The notes: a model not told the origin generated them from the sequence alone. 38,369 bases of DNA from Bacillota bacterium (GCA_022793975.1 JAAWDW010000162.1:1-38369), one strand, 5' to 3'; counted from the first letter of the stretch, positions 23,231 to 33,102 are shown. A program made the numbers and translations.

Positions 23231-24412
23231 ATGAAAGAAGTTGTAATTGTAGGTGCAGCCAGAACAGCTATCGGAAGCTTTGGCGGTACTTTAAAGTCAG
23301 TTCCTGCATCAACTCTCGGCGCTATCGCTGTTAAGGAAGCAATCAAAAGAGCAGGAATTACTCCTGAGATGGTAGAAGAAGTTATTATGGGTAACGTACT
23401 TCAGGCAGGTCTCGGACAGAACGTAGCAAGACAGATCTCGATAGAAGCAGGAATTCCTAAGGAAGTTCCTTCGATGACTCTTAACAAAGTTTGCGGTTCG
23501 GGTCTCAGAGCTGTTGAGCTTGCTGCTCAGATCATCAAAGCAGGTGATGCTGATATCATTGTAGCAGGCGGTGCTGAAAATATGTCACTTTCACCATATG
23601 TTGTTCCTGCAGCAAGATGGGGAGCAAGAATGGGCGATACTAAACTCGTTGACGTTATGATCAGAGATGGTCTTTCGGATGCATTCAGCGGAGTACACAT
23701 GGGTATCACAGCTGAAAATATCTGCGAACAGTGGGGTCTCACAAGAGAAGAGCTTGACCAGTTTGCAGCTGCTTCACAGCAGAAGGCAGAGGCTGCTATC
23801 GCAGCAGGAAAGTTCAAGGATGAAATCGTTCCTGTAGAAATTCCTCAGAAGAAGGGTGATCCTAAAATTTTCGATACAGACGAATTCCCAAGAGCAGGTG
23901 TTACAGCTGAAGGTCTTTCGGGACTTAAGCCTGCATTCAAGAAGGACGGTATCGTAACTGCTGCTAACGCATCGGGTATCAACGATTCGGGCGCTGCTGT
24001 TATCGTTATGTCTAAGGAAAAGGCTGATGAACTCGGAATTAAGCCTATGGCTACAATCAAGTCATATGCATCAGCAGGCGTAGATCCTCAGATCATGGGT
24101 ATCGGACCTGTTCCTGCAACTCAGAAGGCTCTTGCTAAGGCAGGTCTTGAAATTAAGGATATCGATCTTATCGAAGCTAACGAAGCATTTGCGGCTCAGT
24201 CGGTAGCAGTTGGCAAGGAACTCGGATTTGATGCTTCCAAGCTTAACGTAAACGGCGGAGCTATTGCACTCGGACACCCAATCGGAGCATCCGGCTGCAG
24301 AATCCTTATCACACTCCTTTACGAGATGGCAAGAAGAGATGCAAAGACAGGTCTTGCTACACTCTGCATCGGCGGTGGACAGGGAACAGCGCTCATCGTA
24401 GAGAGAAACTAA
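23231..24412 (+). CDS. thlA: Acetyl-CoA C-acetyltransferase (thiolase)
   Basis: A 393-residue biosynthetic-type thiolase that joins two acetyl-CoA to acetoacetyl-CoA. The nucleophile C88 ([14 protein letters not shown]), H349 ([10 protein letters not shown]) and the second cysteine C379 (LCIGGGQG) are present at family positions. In Clostridia the enzyme opens the butyrate or butanol branch of fermentation, but no other gene of that pathway is next to it here. Codon use is strongly biased, like that of the S-layer gene and unlike its neighbours, so it is probably very abundant. It has AGGAGG and its own promoter and terminator, hence it is a single-gene unit. Confidence 0.95.
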   Translation: MKEVVIVGAARTAIGSFGGTLKSVPASTLGAIAVKEAIKRAGITPEMVEEVIMGNVLQAGLGQNVARQISIEAGIPKEVPSMTLNKVCGSGLRAVELAAQIIKAGDADIIVAGGAENMSLSPYVVPAARWGARMGDTKLVDVMIRDGLSDAFSGVHMGITAENICEQWGLTREELDQFAAASQQKAEAAIAAGKFKDEIVPVEIPQKKGDPKIFDTDEFPRAGVTAEGLSGLKPAFKKDGIVTAANASGINDSGAAVIVMSKEKADELGIKPMATIKSYASAGVDPQIMGIGPVPATQKALAKAGLEIKDIDLIEANEAFAAQSVAVGKELGFDASKLNVNGGAIALGHPIGASGCRILITLLYEMARRDAKTGLATLCIGGGQGTALIVERN

Positions 24413-24471
24413 TTAATTTAATAACTGAAGAATTTTTTGAAGGAAGGTCTTTTTCGTAGATTGCTACTAAT

Positions 24472-24496
24472 ACGGAAAGGGCCTTTTCCGTTTTTT
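24472..24496 (+). terminator. Terminator of the thiolase gene
   Basis: ACGGAAA (24472-24478) pairs with TTTCCGT (24485-24491), with T24491-24496 as tail. It is about 60 bases beyond the stop codon. Confidence 0.8.
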
Positions 24497-24506
24497 ACTT
24501 TCTTAA

Positions 24507-24535
24507 TTGTATTTATTGGACTTGTGTGGTATACT
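24507..24535 (+). promoter_or_regulatory. Promoter of glnS
   Basis: TTGTAT (24507-24512), 17-base spacer, TATACT (24530-24535) with an extended-type TGTGG before it. Transcription would start near 24542, just ahead of the ribosome binding site. Confidence 0.6.
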
Positions 24536-24563
24536 ACAGATAAGATTTTTTTGGAGGAATGAT

Positions 24564-26198
24564 ATGGCAGAATCAAATAATTTTATTCATAGTATCATAG
24601 AAAAAGATAACGAAACGGGTAAGTACGGAAATAAGGTATGTACAAGGTTTCCGCCTGAGCCTAACGGATATCTTCATATAGGACATGCAAAGTCAATATG
24701 CCTTAATTTTTCGACTGCCAAAAAATACGGAGGTAAATGCAATTTAAGATACGACGATACAAACCCCGTAAAGGAGGATATCGAATACATCAATTCTATC
24801 GAGGCTGATGTAAAATGGCTTGGATGGGAGTGGGACGAGCGTCTTTGGGCTTCAGACTATTTTGATAAAATGTATGAAGGTGCAATCGAACTTATTAAAA
24901 AAGGCAAAGCGTACGTATGTGATTTGTCGGCAGATGAGATAAAAGAGTACAGAGGTACTCTCAAAGAACCGGGGAAAGAATCTCCGTACAGGAACAGGAG
25001 CGTGGAAGAAAACCTTAAGCTTTTTGAAGAAATGAGAGAGGGAAAATATGCTGACGGAGAAAAGGTGCTGCGCGCCAAAATAGATATGGCAAGTTCCAAT
25101 ATCAATATGAGAGATCCTGTAATATACAGAATCGCGCACGCTGCTCATCATAATACAGGTGACAAGTGGTGTATATACCCGATGTACGATTACGCACATC
25201 CTATTGAGGATGCCATTGAAGGAATAACACATTCGATATGCACTCTCGAATTTGAAGATCACAGACCGCTCTATGACTGGGTGCTTCGTGAAATAGGCTG
25301 GTGGGAAAATCCGCCGCAGCAGATAGAATTTGCAAGACTTAACCTTACAAATACCGTAATGAGCAAGAGATATCTTAAAGCTCTTGTCGATGACGGTACA
25401 GTAGAAGCATGGGATGATCCGAGAATGCCGACCATAGCCGGTCTTCGCCGCCGCGGATATACGCCTGAGGCAATACGCGATTTTTGCGAACGTATAGGTG
25501 TATCAAAAGCGAATAGTCTAGTCGATGTAGCGCTTCTCGAACACTGTGTGCGTGAGGATCTTAAGACGCGTGTCGAATCGAGAAATGTAATAGAGAAACC
25601 GATAAAAGTCATCATTACCAATTATCCTGAGGATAAGACAGAGATGATGGAAATAGAAAACAACAAAGAAGTTCCGGAAATGGGAAACCGTACTGTACCG
25701 TTTTCACGTGAACTTTGGGTGGATGGCGATGACTTCCAGGAAGTTCCGGAGAAAAAGTATTTTCGCCTTTTCCCGGGAAACGAGGTGAGATTTAAGGGCG
25801 CATATTTTATTACTTGCAACCAAGTTGTCAAGAATGAGGATGGCTCGATAAAAGAACTTCACTGCACTTATGATCCGGAAACACGTTCGGGTTCGGGTTT
25901 TGAAGGAAGAAAGGTAAAAGGCACGATTCATTGGGTAGATGCAAAGACAGCCGTACCTGTTACGATAAGAAATTATGGATACCTGATGCTTCCTGACGAA
26001 GAAGGCAATAATCAATTCAATCCTGATTCCGTGGAAATTACGCAGGGGTATGCAGAGCCTGCGCTTGCGGATGCAAATGCCGGAGACCGTTTTCAGTTTT
26101 TCCGTCATGGTTACTATATCGCCGATGAAAAACTGTTCAGCAAAGATAATCTTGTATTTAACAGAATTGTTGATCTCAAATCATCGTGGAAGAAATAG
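24564..26198 (+). CDS. glnS: Glutaminyl-tRNA synthetase
   Basis: A 544-residue class I synthetase that charges tRNA-Gln. HIGH is at 38-41 ([14 protein letters not shown]) and the KMSKS equivalent VMSKR at 265-269. The GlnRS/GluRS catalytic domain is followed by the two-part beta-barrel anticodon-binding domain (from about 340). The features NLRYDDTNP and [13 protein letters not shown] are characteristic for GlnRS rather than GluRS. Many Firmicutes lack GlnRS and use GatCAB instead; several Clostridia have it. I start at ATG 24564 with GGAGG seven bases upstream. An in-frame ATG at 24507 lies inside the promoter. Confidence 0.95.
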   Translation: MAESNNFIHSIIEKDNETGKYGNKVCTRFPPEPNGYLHIGHAKSICLNFSTAKKYGGKCNLRYDDTNPVKEDIEYINSIEADVKWLGWEWDERLWASDYFDKMYEGAIELIKKGKAYVCDLSADEIKEYRGTLKEPGKESPYRNRSVEENLKLFEEMREGKYADGEKVLRAKIDMASSNINMRDPVIYRIAHAAHHNTGDKWCIYPMYDYAHPIEDAIEGITHSICTLEFEDHRPLYDWVLREIGWWENPPQQIEFARLNLTNTVMSKRYLKALVDDGTVEAWDDPRMPTIAGLRRRGYTPEAIRDFCERIGVSKANSLVDVALLEHCVREDLKTRVESRNVIEKPIKVIITNYPEDKTEMMEIENNKEVPEMGNRTVPFSRELWVDGDDFQEVPEKKYFRLFPGNEVRFKGAYFITCNQVVKNEDGSIKELHCTYDPETRSGSGFEGRKVKGTIHWVDAKTAVPVTIRNYGYLMLPDEEGNNQFNPDSVEITQGYAEPALADANAGDRFQFFRHGYYIADEKLFSKDNLVFNRIVDLKSSWKK

Positions 26199-26263
26199 GG
26201 CAGAAAGAATATGGAGACAACAGCATAACTGCAGGCAGATGATATAAATAGACAAAAATACGG

Positions 26264-26290
26264 GAAGCGCTTTAAATGAGCGCTTCTTTC
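26264..26290 (+). terminator. Terminator of glnS
   Basis: GAAGCGCT (26264-26271) and AGCGCTTC (26279-26286) form a perfect eight-pair stem with loop TTAAATG, followed by TTTC. Confidence 0.75.
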
Positions 26291-26466
26291 AATACATACA
26301 GATATCGTATTTATATTTGCTGATGAATACAGAAATATTAGAACTGCAATTATTGACAGCGAAACAAGAAACAGGTTATTATAAAAGAAATAATGATTGC
26401 AGAAAAACGAAATGTGTGAAGCATATGGTATGATACGATGCAGAAGAATTTAAAGGAGGAAAAGTG

Positions 26467-27489
26467 ATGGATTACAGTGAAGTGATAAAGGCGGCACGCG
26501 AGTGCATAGGAGATAAGTGCAAAGCTTGCAATGTGTGTGACGGAGCTGCCTGTGGCAATAAGATACCGGGACCCGGAGCAAAAGGTATGGGTGATACCGC
26601 AATGCGCAATTACAAAAAATGGAGAGATATCAGGGTAAATATGGATACAATTAGCGAAAATCGTACTGTTGATACAGAGTTTAGCGTTTTCGGAAAAACA
26701 TTTAAATATCCGTTTTTTGCAGGCCCTGTGGGTGCGGTGAACTTGCATTACAGTGAAAAATATACAGATATGACATATAACGATGTACTCGTAAAGGCAT
26801 GCAGTGAAGCAGGCATTGCAGCGTTTACTGGAGACGGTACAGACCCTAAGGTTATGGAAGCAGCGGCGCCTGCCATTGCAGCAGCGGACGGCGTAGGAGT
26901 ACCGGTGATAAAGCCGTGGAATACGGACACGATACGCAAGAAGATGGATATTGTCAAGGGGTCAAATCCTTTTGCAATGGCTATGGATATAGATGCGGCC
27001 GGACTTCCTTTTTTAAAGAACATGACGCCTCCTGCAGGCAGCAAGAGCGTTGAAGAGCTGAGGGAAATAATAAAAATGGCGGGGGTTCCTTTTATAATCA
27101 AGGGGGTCATGAATGCAAAAACGGCTGAGAAAGCCATTGCAGCACAGGCAGACGCAATAGTGGTTTCAAACCACGGCGGTAGAGTGCTTGACCAGTGCCC
27201 GGCAACGGCAGAAGTACTTGAAGAAATAGTAGAGGCAGTAAAGGGACGAGTAAAAGTATTTGTGGACGGCGGCATCAGAAGCGGCACTGATGTATTTAAA
27301 GCACTTGCTCTCGGTGCGGACGGTGTACTGATTTGCCGGCCGTTTGTAACTGCTGTATACGGCGGCGGTGCGGAAGGTGTAAAATGCTACATAGAGAAAA
27401 TCGGTGCGGAACTTGCAGATACAATGATTATGTGCGGGGCATATTCACTAGGTGAAATTACACGCGATATGGTGCGTGTAGTCAAATAG
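26467..27489 (+). CDS. FMN-dependent alpha-hydroxy-acid oxidase/dehydrogenase family protein with Cys-rich N-terminus
   Basis: A 340-residue TIM-barrel flavoprotein. The catalytic/FMN segment SNHGGR and the phosphate-binding segment VDGGIRSGTDVFKALALGAD are as in lactate oxidase and glycolate oxidase. The first 30 residues carry C13, C18, C21, C24 and C29 (CIGDKCKACNVCDGAACG), a spacing that could hold an iron-sulphur cluster. This extension is shared by relatives in anaerobic Firmicutes, as far as I recall. It probably oxidises a 2-hydroxy acid such as lactate; the electron acceptor is not known. A perfect AAGGAGG stands seven bases before the ATG at 26467, which I prefer to the GTG at 26464. 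It appears to be monocistronic. Confidence 0.85.
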   Translation: MDYSEVIKAARECIGDKCKACNVCDGAACGNKIPGPGAKGMGDTAMRNYKKWRDIRVNMDTISENRTVDTEFSVFGKTFKYPFFAGPVGAVNLHYSEKYTDMTYNDVLVKACSEAGIAAFTGDGTDPKVMEAAAPAIAAADGVGVPVIKPWNTDTIRKKMDIVKGSNPFAMAMDIDAAGLPFLKNMTPPAGSKSVEELREIIKMAGVPFIIKGVMNAKTAEKAIAAQADAIVVSNHGGRVLDQCPATAEVLEEIVEAVKGRVKVFVDGGIRSGTDVFKALALGADGVLICRPFVTAVYGGGAEGVKCYIEKIGAELADTMIMCGAYSLGEITRDMVRVVK

Positions 27490-27580
27490 CATGTACATAT
27501 AATTCACAGTATTTTGAAATCAAAGAGAGACGATACTATTAAATATTAATAATCTAAAAATTAAATGTGCCGAATATTTA

Positions 27581-27628
27581 ATAAAAAGGAGTCCGCTTTG
27601 CAGTTTTGCATAGCGAGCTCCTTTTATT
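27581..27628 (+). terminator. Bidirectional terminator
   Basis: An imperfect long stem: ATAAAAAGGAG...CGCT (27581-27597) against AGCG...CTCCTTTTAT (27612-27627). A- and T-runs on both sides let it end both the hydroxy-acid oxidase gene and the convergent TolC-like gene. Confidence 0.75.
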
Positions 27629-27663
27629 TATGCGGGCAGCCGCATTAATTTATACATCAGTTT

Positions 27664-28848
27664 TTACAGTATTCCTGCTTTTGAATTGTATTCAAAGCTG
27701 TAAACAGCAAGATCGTATTTCATAATTGCACTATATACTCCAAGCTGCGCGGCAGACGAATTATTCTGTGCTGTTTGAAGATCGGTAAGTGTGCACATTC
27801 CCGCATCATACTGAAGCTGAGTGAGACGCGCCGCTTCTTTGGCGTTTTCGTATGTCGACTGGGCAACATCTACAGCGGCTTTCAGATCGGTTAGCTCCAT
27901 ATAAGCCTGACGAATTTCAATTTCAACACTTATAAGCTTAGTGTCGTACGCAAGCTTTTGACCGTTAAATGCCGCTTCGCCGCCCATATATGTTGCAGAG
28001 CTTTTCGGATAGGCTTTAACGCTGTTGAATTCAAGCTCCGAATTATCCATATTGTATTTTGCCTGCATTATGTCTGCTCTGTTTGCAAGTGCCGACTTGA
28101 TAGCACTGTCAAGATTGATTGAAGGTGCGGTTACAAGCGTAAGATTATCGGTAAGAGTAAGTTTTTGCATAATATCGTAATTGAGCGCCATATTTGTCTG
28201 CATTCTTACAGTTGTAAGCGAAGTGAGTGCTTCGGATTCGGCCTGCTGTGCTGCAATGTATGCGTTTTCCGCTTGGAGAACATCCATCTTGGAGGCTACG
28301 CCGAGACTGAATTTTTTCTTTGTATTATCGAGAAGGGTTTTCTTTATACCTGTGTCTTCTTTAGCTATACGATAGCTCTCCTGACTCATAAGAAGTCCGT
28401 AATAAGCCTGAATTGTCTGGTTTTTGATACCGTTGATACCGGCTTCATAAGCAACCGGTGCGTATTTTTTATAATAATCCTTTGCCAGAGTTGCCTGCTT
28501 GCCTGTAAGAGAGTTGATTGACGGCACTCCTGAGCTTCCGAGAGCTGCCTGTTGCTCTGGCGGAAGAGACTTGTACTGATCGTTGGCATCTTTTATTGCT
28601 TTTATTGCTTCAAACTGACCTTTGGCAGCAGCATCGTTGCCGTCTTTTGCAAGCATTACGGCCTCAAAAGCAGGACCTGTTGTTGTCATTCTTTCTATAG
28701 CTTCATCCAGAGAAAGCTTAATTTCTTCTCCTTTAAAAGCCATAGCAGGCGAACTTGCGGTCTGCGCAGAATTCGTATCGGCAAAAATCATTGCAGTGCT
28801 GCTGAATACAAGTGTTAAAACCAAAATAAAACTAAGCGCTTTTTTCAT
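27664..28848 (-). CDS. TolC-family exported coiled-coil protein
   Basis: A 394-residue protein with a signal peptide (MKKALSFILVLTLVFSSTAM, cut after IFA) that closely resembles that of the S-layer genes. The rest is long amphipathic helix with the TolC/outer-membrane efflux protein pattern, for example LDNTKKKFSLGVASKMDVLQ, AENAYIAAQQAESEALTSL and AARLTQLQYDAGMCTLTDLQ. In diderms such proteins form channels through the outer membrane. The window otherwise looks monoderm, where related proteins occur but have no established function. No efflux pump genes are adjacent. The N-terminal insertion near 70-110 is Ala/Lys-rich. The promoter is at 28950-28978, with a palindrome just downstream of it. 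Confidence 0.8.
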   Translation of the reverse strand: MKKALSFILVLTLVFSSTAMIFADTNSAQTASSPAMAFKGEEIKLSLDEAIERMTTTGPAFEAVMLAKDGNDAAAKGQFEAIKAIKDANDQYKSLPPEQQAALGSSGVPSINSLTGKQATLAKDYYKKYAPVAYEAGINGIKNQTIQAYYGLLMSQESYRIAKEDTGIKKTLLDNTKKKFSLGVASKMDVLQAENAYIAAQQAESEALTSLTTVRMQTNMALNYDIMQKLTLTDNLTLVTAPSINLDSAIKSALANRADIMQAKYNMDNSELEFNSVKAYPKSSATYMGGEAAFNGQKLAYDTKLISVEIEIRQAYMELTDLKAAVDVAQSTYENAKEAARLTQLQYDAGMCTLTDLQTAQNNSSAAQLGVYSAIMKYDLAVYSFEYNSKAGIL

Positions 28849-28917
28849 GTCTTTTTCCCCTTTATCTTTATAAATGTCATATATATGCGTTTAATTTTTA
28901 TGCGCATGCATATGTGT

Positions 28918-28935
28918 TCCGACCCGCGGGTCGGA
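28918..28935. promoter_or_regulatory. GC-rich 18-base perfect palindrome, putative operator
   Basis: TCCGACCCGCGGGTCGGA is a perfect palindrome and the only GC-rich stretch in this AT-rich region. It lies 8-25 bases downstream of the expected transcription start of the TolC-like gene. This suits a repressor site (for example TetR-like) or a stable hairpin at the 5' end of the mRNA. Confidence 0.5.
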
Positions 28936-28949
28936 CAATCAATAAAACT

Positions 28950-28978
28950 ATTATACATGTTTTAATATGACAATTCAA
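28950..28978 (-). promoter_or_regulatory. Promoter of the TolC-like gene
   Basis: On the minus strand, TTGAAT (28978-28973), a 17-base spacer and TATAAT (28955-28950). The leader to the ATG at 28848 is about 95 bases. Confidence 0.65.
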
Positions 28979-29132
28979 GTAATAATTTATTAAGAAATCC
29001 TGAATAATTCTTTACACTAGCTATTTATTTTTTTGCTGTGATAATGTACAATATTAAGGATTGGAATTGATTTAAAAAGGGTTTCTAAAAATAGATACAG
29101 AAGCAAAAGGGAGAGAGAAAAGGTAACTTACA

Positions 29133-30314
29133 ATGAACGCAGAAAGAAAAAGACAGAAAAGACACGAAAAAAGGGTAATGAAACTCGCAAAGAAGAGACA
29201 GAAAGAAGAAAAAAAAGCAGCTAAGGCAAGCGGCGTGCGAAGAAGCGCTTCGGCACTTTCATTCAGCAATTCTGCAGTCGGCACTGTTAAAGGCGGAAAG
29301 AAAGGTAAAAGTACAAATGAAAAAAAGCGGTTTGCAAGGATCTTTGTGACTGCGCTCGCGGCTTTTCTGGTAGTACTCATACCGGCAGCATTTGCGATAA
29401 ACGGGTTTCTTGAGACCAGCCCATTTAAAGGGGGGCTTAATCTTGGGCAGGGAGAAGAAGTTAAATTTGAAGTCCTTGTAGATCCGGAAAGTCCGTTTTT
29501 TGCCGAATTTTCCGATTCCGAAAGAATAAATATACTTCTTATGGGCGTAAATCCACCGCTTACGGATGTGCTTATGCTCGGAAGTTTTGACCCGGAAACA
29601 AAACATGTAGATATAATATCAATACCGCGCGACACATACTATTACAGACCAGGCTATGCCGAAACCGACTATGCACAGTTTAAAATAAATGCCGCCTACA
29701 GAGGCGATCCGCTCAATACGGCAAAAGCAGTGAGCGATGTACTTTGCGGAATACCGATAAATTATTATGCCGTTGTGGAATATGATGATATAAGAAAAAT
29801 TGTCGATGAGATGGGCGGAGTGCCTATGTATCTGGAAAAAGATATGAATTACGATGACGAGTGGGACAATCCGCCGCTTCACATACATTTAAAGGCAGGG
29901 CAACAGACACTTAGCGGCGATGATTCTGTGAAATTTCTGAGATTCAGAAAAGGTTATGCAGAAGGTGATATCGGAAGAATCAAGGCTCAGCAAGTATGGA
30001 TGAAAAATGCAATGTCACAGGCGATAGACTATGGGATACTTAAGGTTGCCGATGTTGCATTTAAAGAAATAGATTCCAATTTAACATACAAAGCAATATT
30101 GAGCTTGGGTACAAAGGCGCTCGGAATAGAGGCGGAGAATATTACGACATATACGATGCCGAATACACCGCAGCCTGAACCGCCTTGGTATGTATATCCA
30201 AAACAGGCGGAAATAGAAGATATGCTGCGCGAAATATATTCGATAAAGCCTGATACGACCAGTGAAGGAGCGATAAGCGGCAGTGCGATTGAAGACGGAC
30301 AGACAGAACAGTAA
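29133..30314 (+). CDS. LytR-CpsA-Psr (LCP) family cell wall ligase
   Basis: A 393-residue membrane-anchored protein. A very basic cytoplasmic tail (about 68 residues) is followed by one transmembrane helix (RIFVTALAAFLVVLIPAAFA) and the extracellular LCP domain from about residue 125. Conserved LCP elements are INILLMGVNPPLTDVLMLGS, IISIPRDTYY, VVEYDDIRKIVDEMGGV, GQQTLSGDDSVKFLRFRKGY and GDIGRIKAQQ. LCP enzymes move teichoic-acid-like or capsular polymers from lipid carriers to peptidoglycan. A possible substrate here is the secondary polymer to which SLH proteins bind; that link is inference, supported by the SLH gene directly downstream. Confidence 0.9.
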   Translation: MNAERKRQKRHEKRVMKLAKKRQKEEKKAAKASGVRRSASALSFSNSAVGTVKGGKKGKSTNEKKRFARIFVTALAAFLVVLIPAAFAINGFLETSPFKGGLNLGQGEEVKFEVLVDPESPFFAEFSDSERINILLMGVNPPLTDVLMLGSFDPETKHVDIISIPRDTYYYRPGYAETDYAQFKINAAYRGDPLNTAKAVSDVLCGIPINYYAVVEYDDIRKIVDEMGGVPMYLEKDMNYDDEWDNPPLHIHLKAGQQTLSGDDSVKFLRFRKGYAEGDIGRIKAQQVWMKNAMSQAIDYGILKVADVAFKEIDSNLTYKAILSLGTKALGIEAENITTYTMPNTPQPEPPWYVYPKQAEIEDMLREIYSIKPDTTSEGAISGSAIEDGQTEQ

Positions 30315-30407
30315 CAACAAAGAGCTTAAGGCAAAACTTTATCAATGGTCGAGAGTAGAATTTTAAGAAGCGTAAAAAATAAATTGCAAAAGAAAAGGGG
30401 TAAAAGT

Positions 30408-31565
30408 ATGAAACAGAGAATAAAAAAATCAGTAATAGCTGCTGTTATAGCGGCGGCTGTAATTACTGGGGGAATGCCGCTAAGCGGCGGCGTGCCGGAA
30501 GCGGCAGCATTACCTGCGCGCTTTACTGATGTTGCGGCAAGCCATTGGGCAAATGGTGATATTGACTTTGCGGCGCAAAAAGGCATTGTGAACGGATATG
30601 AAGCAGCAGGCGGTACATATGTATTTTATCCGGAGAATCAAGTCAGCTATGAAGAGGCAGCGACTATGCTTTACAGAGCGCTCGCGGCAGCGGGCAGATT
30701 GAGGACAGGCGGTACTTCAGATGAGGATAAAACGCAAGCAGTAGGCGGTGAGCTTACGGAGGAACAAAAAAATGCTTTGATTGAAAAGCACAGTGAGGAA
30801 CTTATTACAGCGAACATAGCCGAATGGGCAAAAGCGTACGTTGCTTACGGGCTTGAATACAATATAATAGAGCCGGATGAACTTTCGCATTTTGTAAATG
30901 CAAATACAAAACTCGGTAATCCCGCACCGCGTCTTAAAGTAGCAGTATGGACGGCAAAAGCCCTTGATAAGCAGGTTTCGGGCGTGTATTATCTGCCGTT
31001 TACAGACGCATCGCAAATAGACGATGCATCAGCAAAATACGTGGATATGCTTTATAGACATGGTATAATGAAAGGCTCTTGGCAGCCTGACGGTACAGTG
31101 GCATTTCAGCCCGCATCCGGTGTTAAACGAAGTGAGTTTGCTGCTATCAGCAACAGAGTTTTTAACAATGCGGGAACCGCATACGATATTTCAAAAGAAA
31201 TGTACAATTACAAAATCGAGCCGGGAGCAAAGATAGAAAGTGATAAACTGAGAATCGCAAGCGAATCTACAGTTATAGGAAGTGAAACCGGATGCGGAGC
31301 GGTGTCCGGGATAAGTGCAAAGATAGGTGATGTGCCGCAAGTATTTCTTGTAGGCTCACCGGAAGTGCTTACAGGTACTATAAAGTCTACAGAAAATATA
31401 AACGAAGATATTATAAAAATCGGCGTGCAGATCTCAGAAAAAGGAATGGGAAGAGAGATACTGTACTATATATTAGATAAGGATACAGAAAGTACGGCGA
31501 AAATAACAAACGGAACAAAAGTAACATTCATAGCCGATGGTGTAAGGCTCATAGAAATAAAATAA
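30408..31565 (+). CDS. SLH-domain protein with C-terminal unknown domain (385 aa)
   Basis: A signal peptide (MKQRIKKSVIAAVIAAAVIT) is followed by three SLH-like repeats: FTDVAASHWANGDIDFAAQK to about residue 90, a degenerate second near 130-185 (ITANIAEWAKAYVAYGLEYN) and a good third (FTDASQIDDASAKYVDMLYR, PASGVKRSEFAAI). The last 120 residues form an unrecognised, possibly beta-rich domain. I start at ATG 30408 with AAAAGGGG upstream; an earlier ATG at 30345 would put 21 basic residues before the signal peptide. It lies 93 bases after the LCP gene and may share its transcript. Confidence 0.82.
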   Translation: MKQRIKKSVIAAVIAAAVITGGMPLSGGVPEAAALPARFTDVAASHWANGDIDFAAQKGIVNGYEAAGGTYVFYPENQVSYEEAATMLYRALAAAGRLRTGGTSDEDKTQAVGGELTEEQKNALIEKHSEELITANIAEWAKAYVAYGLEYNIIEPDELSHFVNANTKLGNPAPRLKVAVWTAKALDKQVSGVYYLPFTDASQIDDASAKYVDMLYRHGIMKGSWQPDGTVAFQPASGVKRSEFAAISNRVFNNAGTAYDISKEMYNYKIEPGAKIESDKLRIASESTVIGSETGCGAVSGISAKIGDVPQVFLVGSPEVLTGTIKSTENINEDIIKIGVQISEKGMGREILYYILDKDTESTAKITNGTKVTFIADGVRLIEIK

Positions 31566-31577
31566 ATTCTTTATAGC

Positions 31578-31603
31578 GGCGGGTAAAATCAAAGCCCGCC
31601 CTT
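31578..31603 (+). terminator. Probable terminator of the LCP-SLH unit
   Basis: GGCGGG (31578-31583) pairs with CCCGCC (31595-31600), loop of 11 bases, tail CTTTCT. The tail is poor, so termination may be partial and run on into rho. Confidence 0.45.
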
Positions 31604-31695
31604 TCTGAAAAATTTTAAGTTTAAATTGATGATCTTATAAATCCCATAAAAAATAAAAATTAAGAAAGGAACGGGATTAACCCCGAGCGTTTAAA

Positions 31696-33093
31696 ATGGA
31701 AGAAAGTATTTTAAAAGCGAAAAAAGTGGCGGAGCTTAGAGAAATAGCAAGAGTCTGCGGAATAGAAGGTTATGATAAGATGAAAAAAGCAGAACTTATT
31801 TCTGCAATAACAACAAATGATGAATATATAGATGAGGAGCCTCAGAGCGAAAGCAAGGAAATAACGGATTCACAAGAACAGGAAATACAAAGAGACGATA
31901 GCATTCTGCAGCGGCAGGATGATGAAAAACAGACGGAGCCGAGACAAAAACAGCAGCAGGAATACAGTGACCAGGAGCGTCCGCAGGTGGAAGGAATACT
32001 GGATATTGCCGAAGCCGGATTTGGATTTTTAAGATTTTCCAATTTTCTTACCAGTGAAAAGGATATATATGTTTCGCAAACGCAGATAAGAAGGTTTAAT
32101 CTTAAAACCGGAGATAAAATAAAAGGTATTACAAGGCTTCCCAACGAAGGTGAGCGTTTCGGTGCGCTTCTTTATGTAAATACAGTCAACGGAGATGAGC
32201 CGGGGGCGGCAATAAGGAGAACTGATTTTTCAAGGCTTACGCCGGTATTTCCGTATGAGAGAATTTCTCTTGAGGGGCAGAGCCGGGATCTTGCGACAAG
32301 GCTTATTGATCTTATAGCTCCTATAGGAAGAGGACAGAGAGGGCTTATAGTTGCGCCGCCGAAGGCAGGAAAGACCGTACTTATCAAAAATATAGCAAAT
32401 ACGATAGAAAAAAACTATCCGGAAATAGAACTTATTGTGCTTCTTGTAGACGAAAGACCGGAGGAAGTAACCGATATGCAACGCAGCCTTAACGGCGGCG
32501 AAGTAATATATTCAACATTTGATGAAACGCCTCAGCATCATGCAAAAGTAGCGGAAATGGTGCTTGCAAGAGCGCAGAGACTTGTGGAGCATAAAAAGGA
32601 TGTGGTGATACTGCTTGACAGTATTACGAGACTTGCCAGAGCATATAACCTTGTTGTGCCGGCTTCCGGCCGTACTCTTTCCGGTGGTCTGGATCCAGGG
32701 GCGCTTCATATGCCTAAAAAATTCTTCGGTGCCGCACGCAAGATGGAAGAGGGAGGTAGTATTACAATACTTGCAACCGCACTCATAGACACGGGGAGCC
32801 GTATGGATGAAGTTATATTTGAAGAGTTCAAAGGCACGGGCAATATGGAAATACACCTTGACAGACAGCTTTCGGAGAAGAGAATATTCCCGGCAATAGA
32901 TATAAATAAATCAAGCACAAGAAGAGAAGATCTGCTTCTTTCTCAGGAAGAACTCGGAGCAATCTGGATGATGAGGAGAGCGCTGGCAAACAGAGGCGTA
33001 CAAGAAATAACAGAAACCGTTATCGATAACCTTATGTATACCAAAAATAATCAGGAATTTATTGAAATAATCAAGAAAACAATGAAAGATTAA
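31696..33093 (+). CDS. rho: Transcription termination factor Rho
   Basis: A 465-residue hexameric RNA helicase. Order of domains: Rho_N (1-42), a Gln/Glu-rich spacer (about 45-95) that is longer than in E. coli, the cold-shock-like RNA-binding domain (96-170), and the ATPase with Walker A PPKAGKT at 221-227, DERPEEV, and Walker [17 protein letters not shown]. The ATG is the only start possible because a stop lies 18 bases upstream in frame. The best ribosome binding site (AAAGGA at 31665) is about 25 bases away, with a small CGGG/CCCG hairpin between them, so translation may be controlled. DUF1385 follows nine bases downstream. Confidence 0.97.
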   Translation: MEESILKAKKVAELREIARVCGIEGYDKMKKAELISAITTNDEYIDEEPQSESKEITDSQEQEIQRDDSILQRQDDEKQTEPRQKQQQEYSDQERPQVEGILDIAEAGFGFLRFSNFLTSEKDIYVSQTQIRRFNLKTGDKIKGITRLPNEGERFGALLYVNTVNGDEPGAAIRRTDFSRLTPVFPYERISLEGQSRDLATRLIDLIAPIGRGQRGLIVAPPKAGKTVLIKNIANTIEKNYPEIELIVLLVDERPEEVTDMQRSLNGGEVIYSTFDETPQHHAKVAEMVLARAQRLVEHKKDVVILLDSITRLARAYNLVVPASGRTLSGGLDPGALHMPKKFFGAARKMEEGGSITILATALIDTGSRMDEVIFEEFKGTGNMEIHLDRQLSEKRIFPAIDINKSSTRREDLLLSQEELGAIWMMRRALANRGVQEITETVIDNLMYTKNNQEFIEIIKKTMKD

Positions 33094-33102
33094 GGGGCAA
33101 AA

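Noticed and set aside
29259-29606. Minus-strand 115-residue open frame opposite the LCP gene
   Set aside because: Antisense of a well-supported LCP gene with conserved domain.
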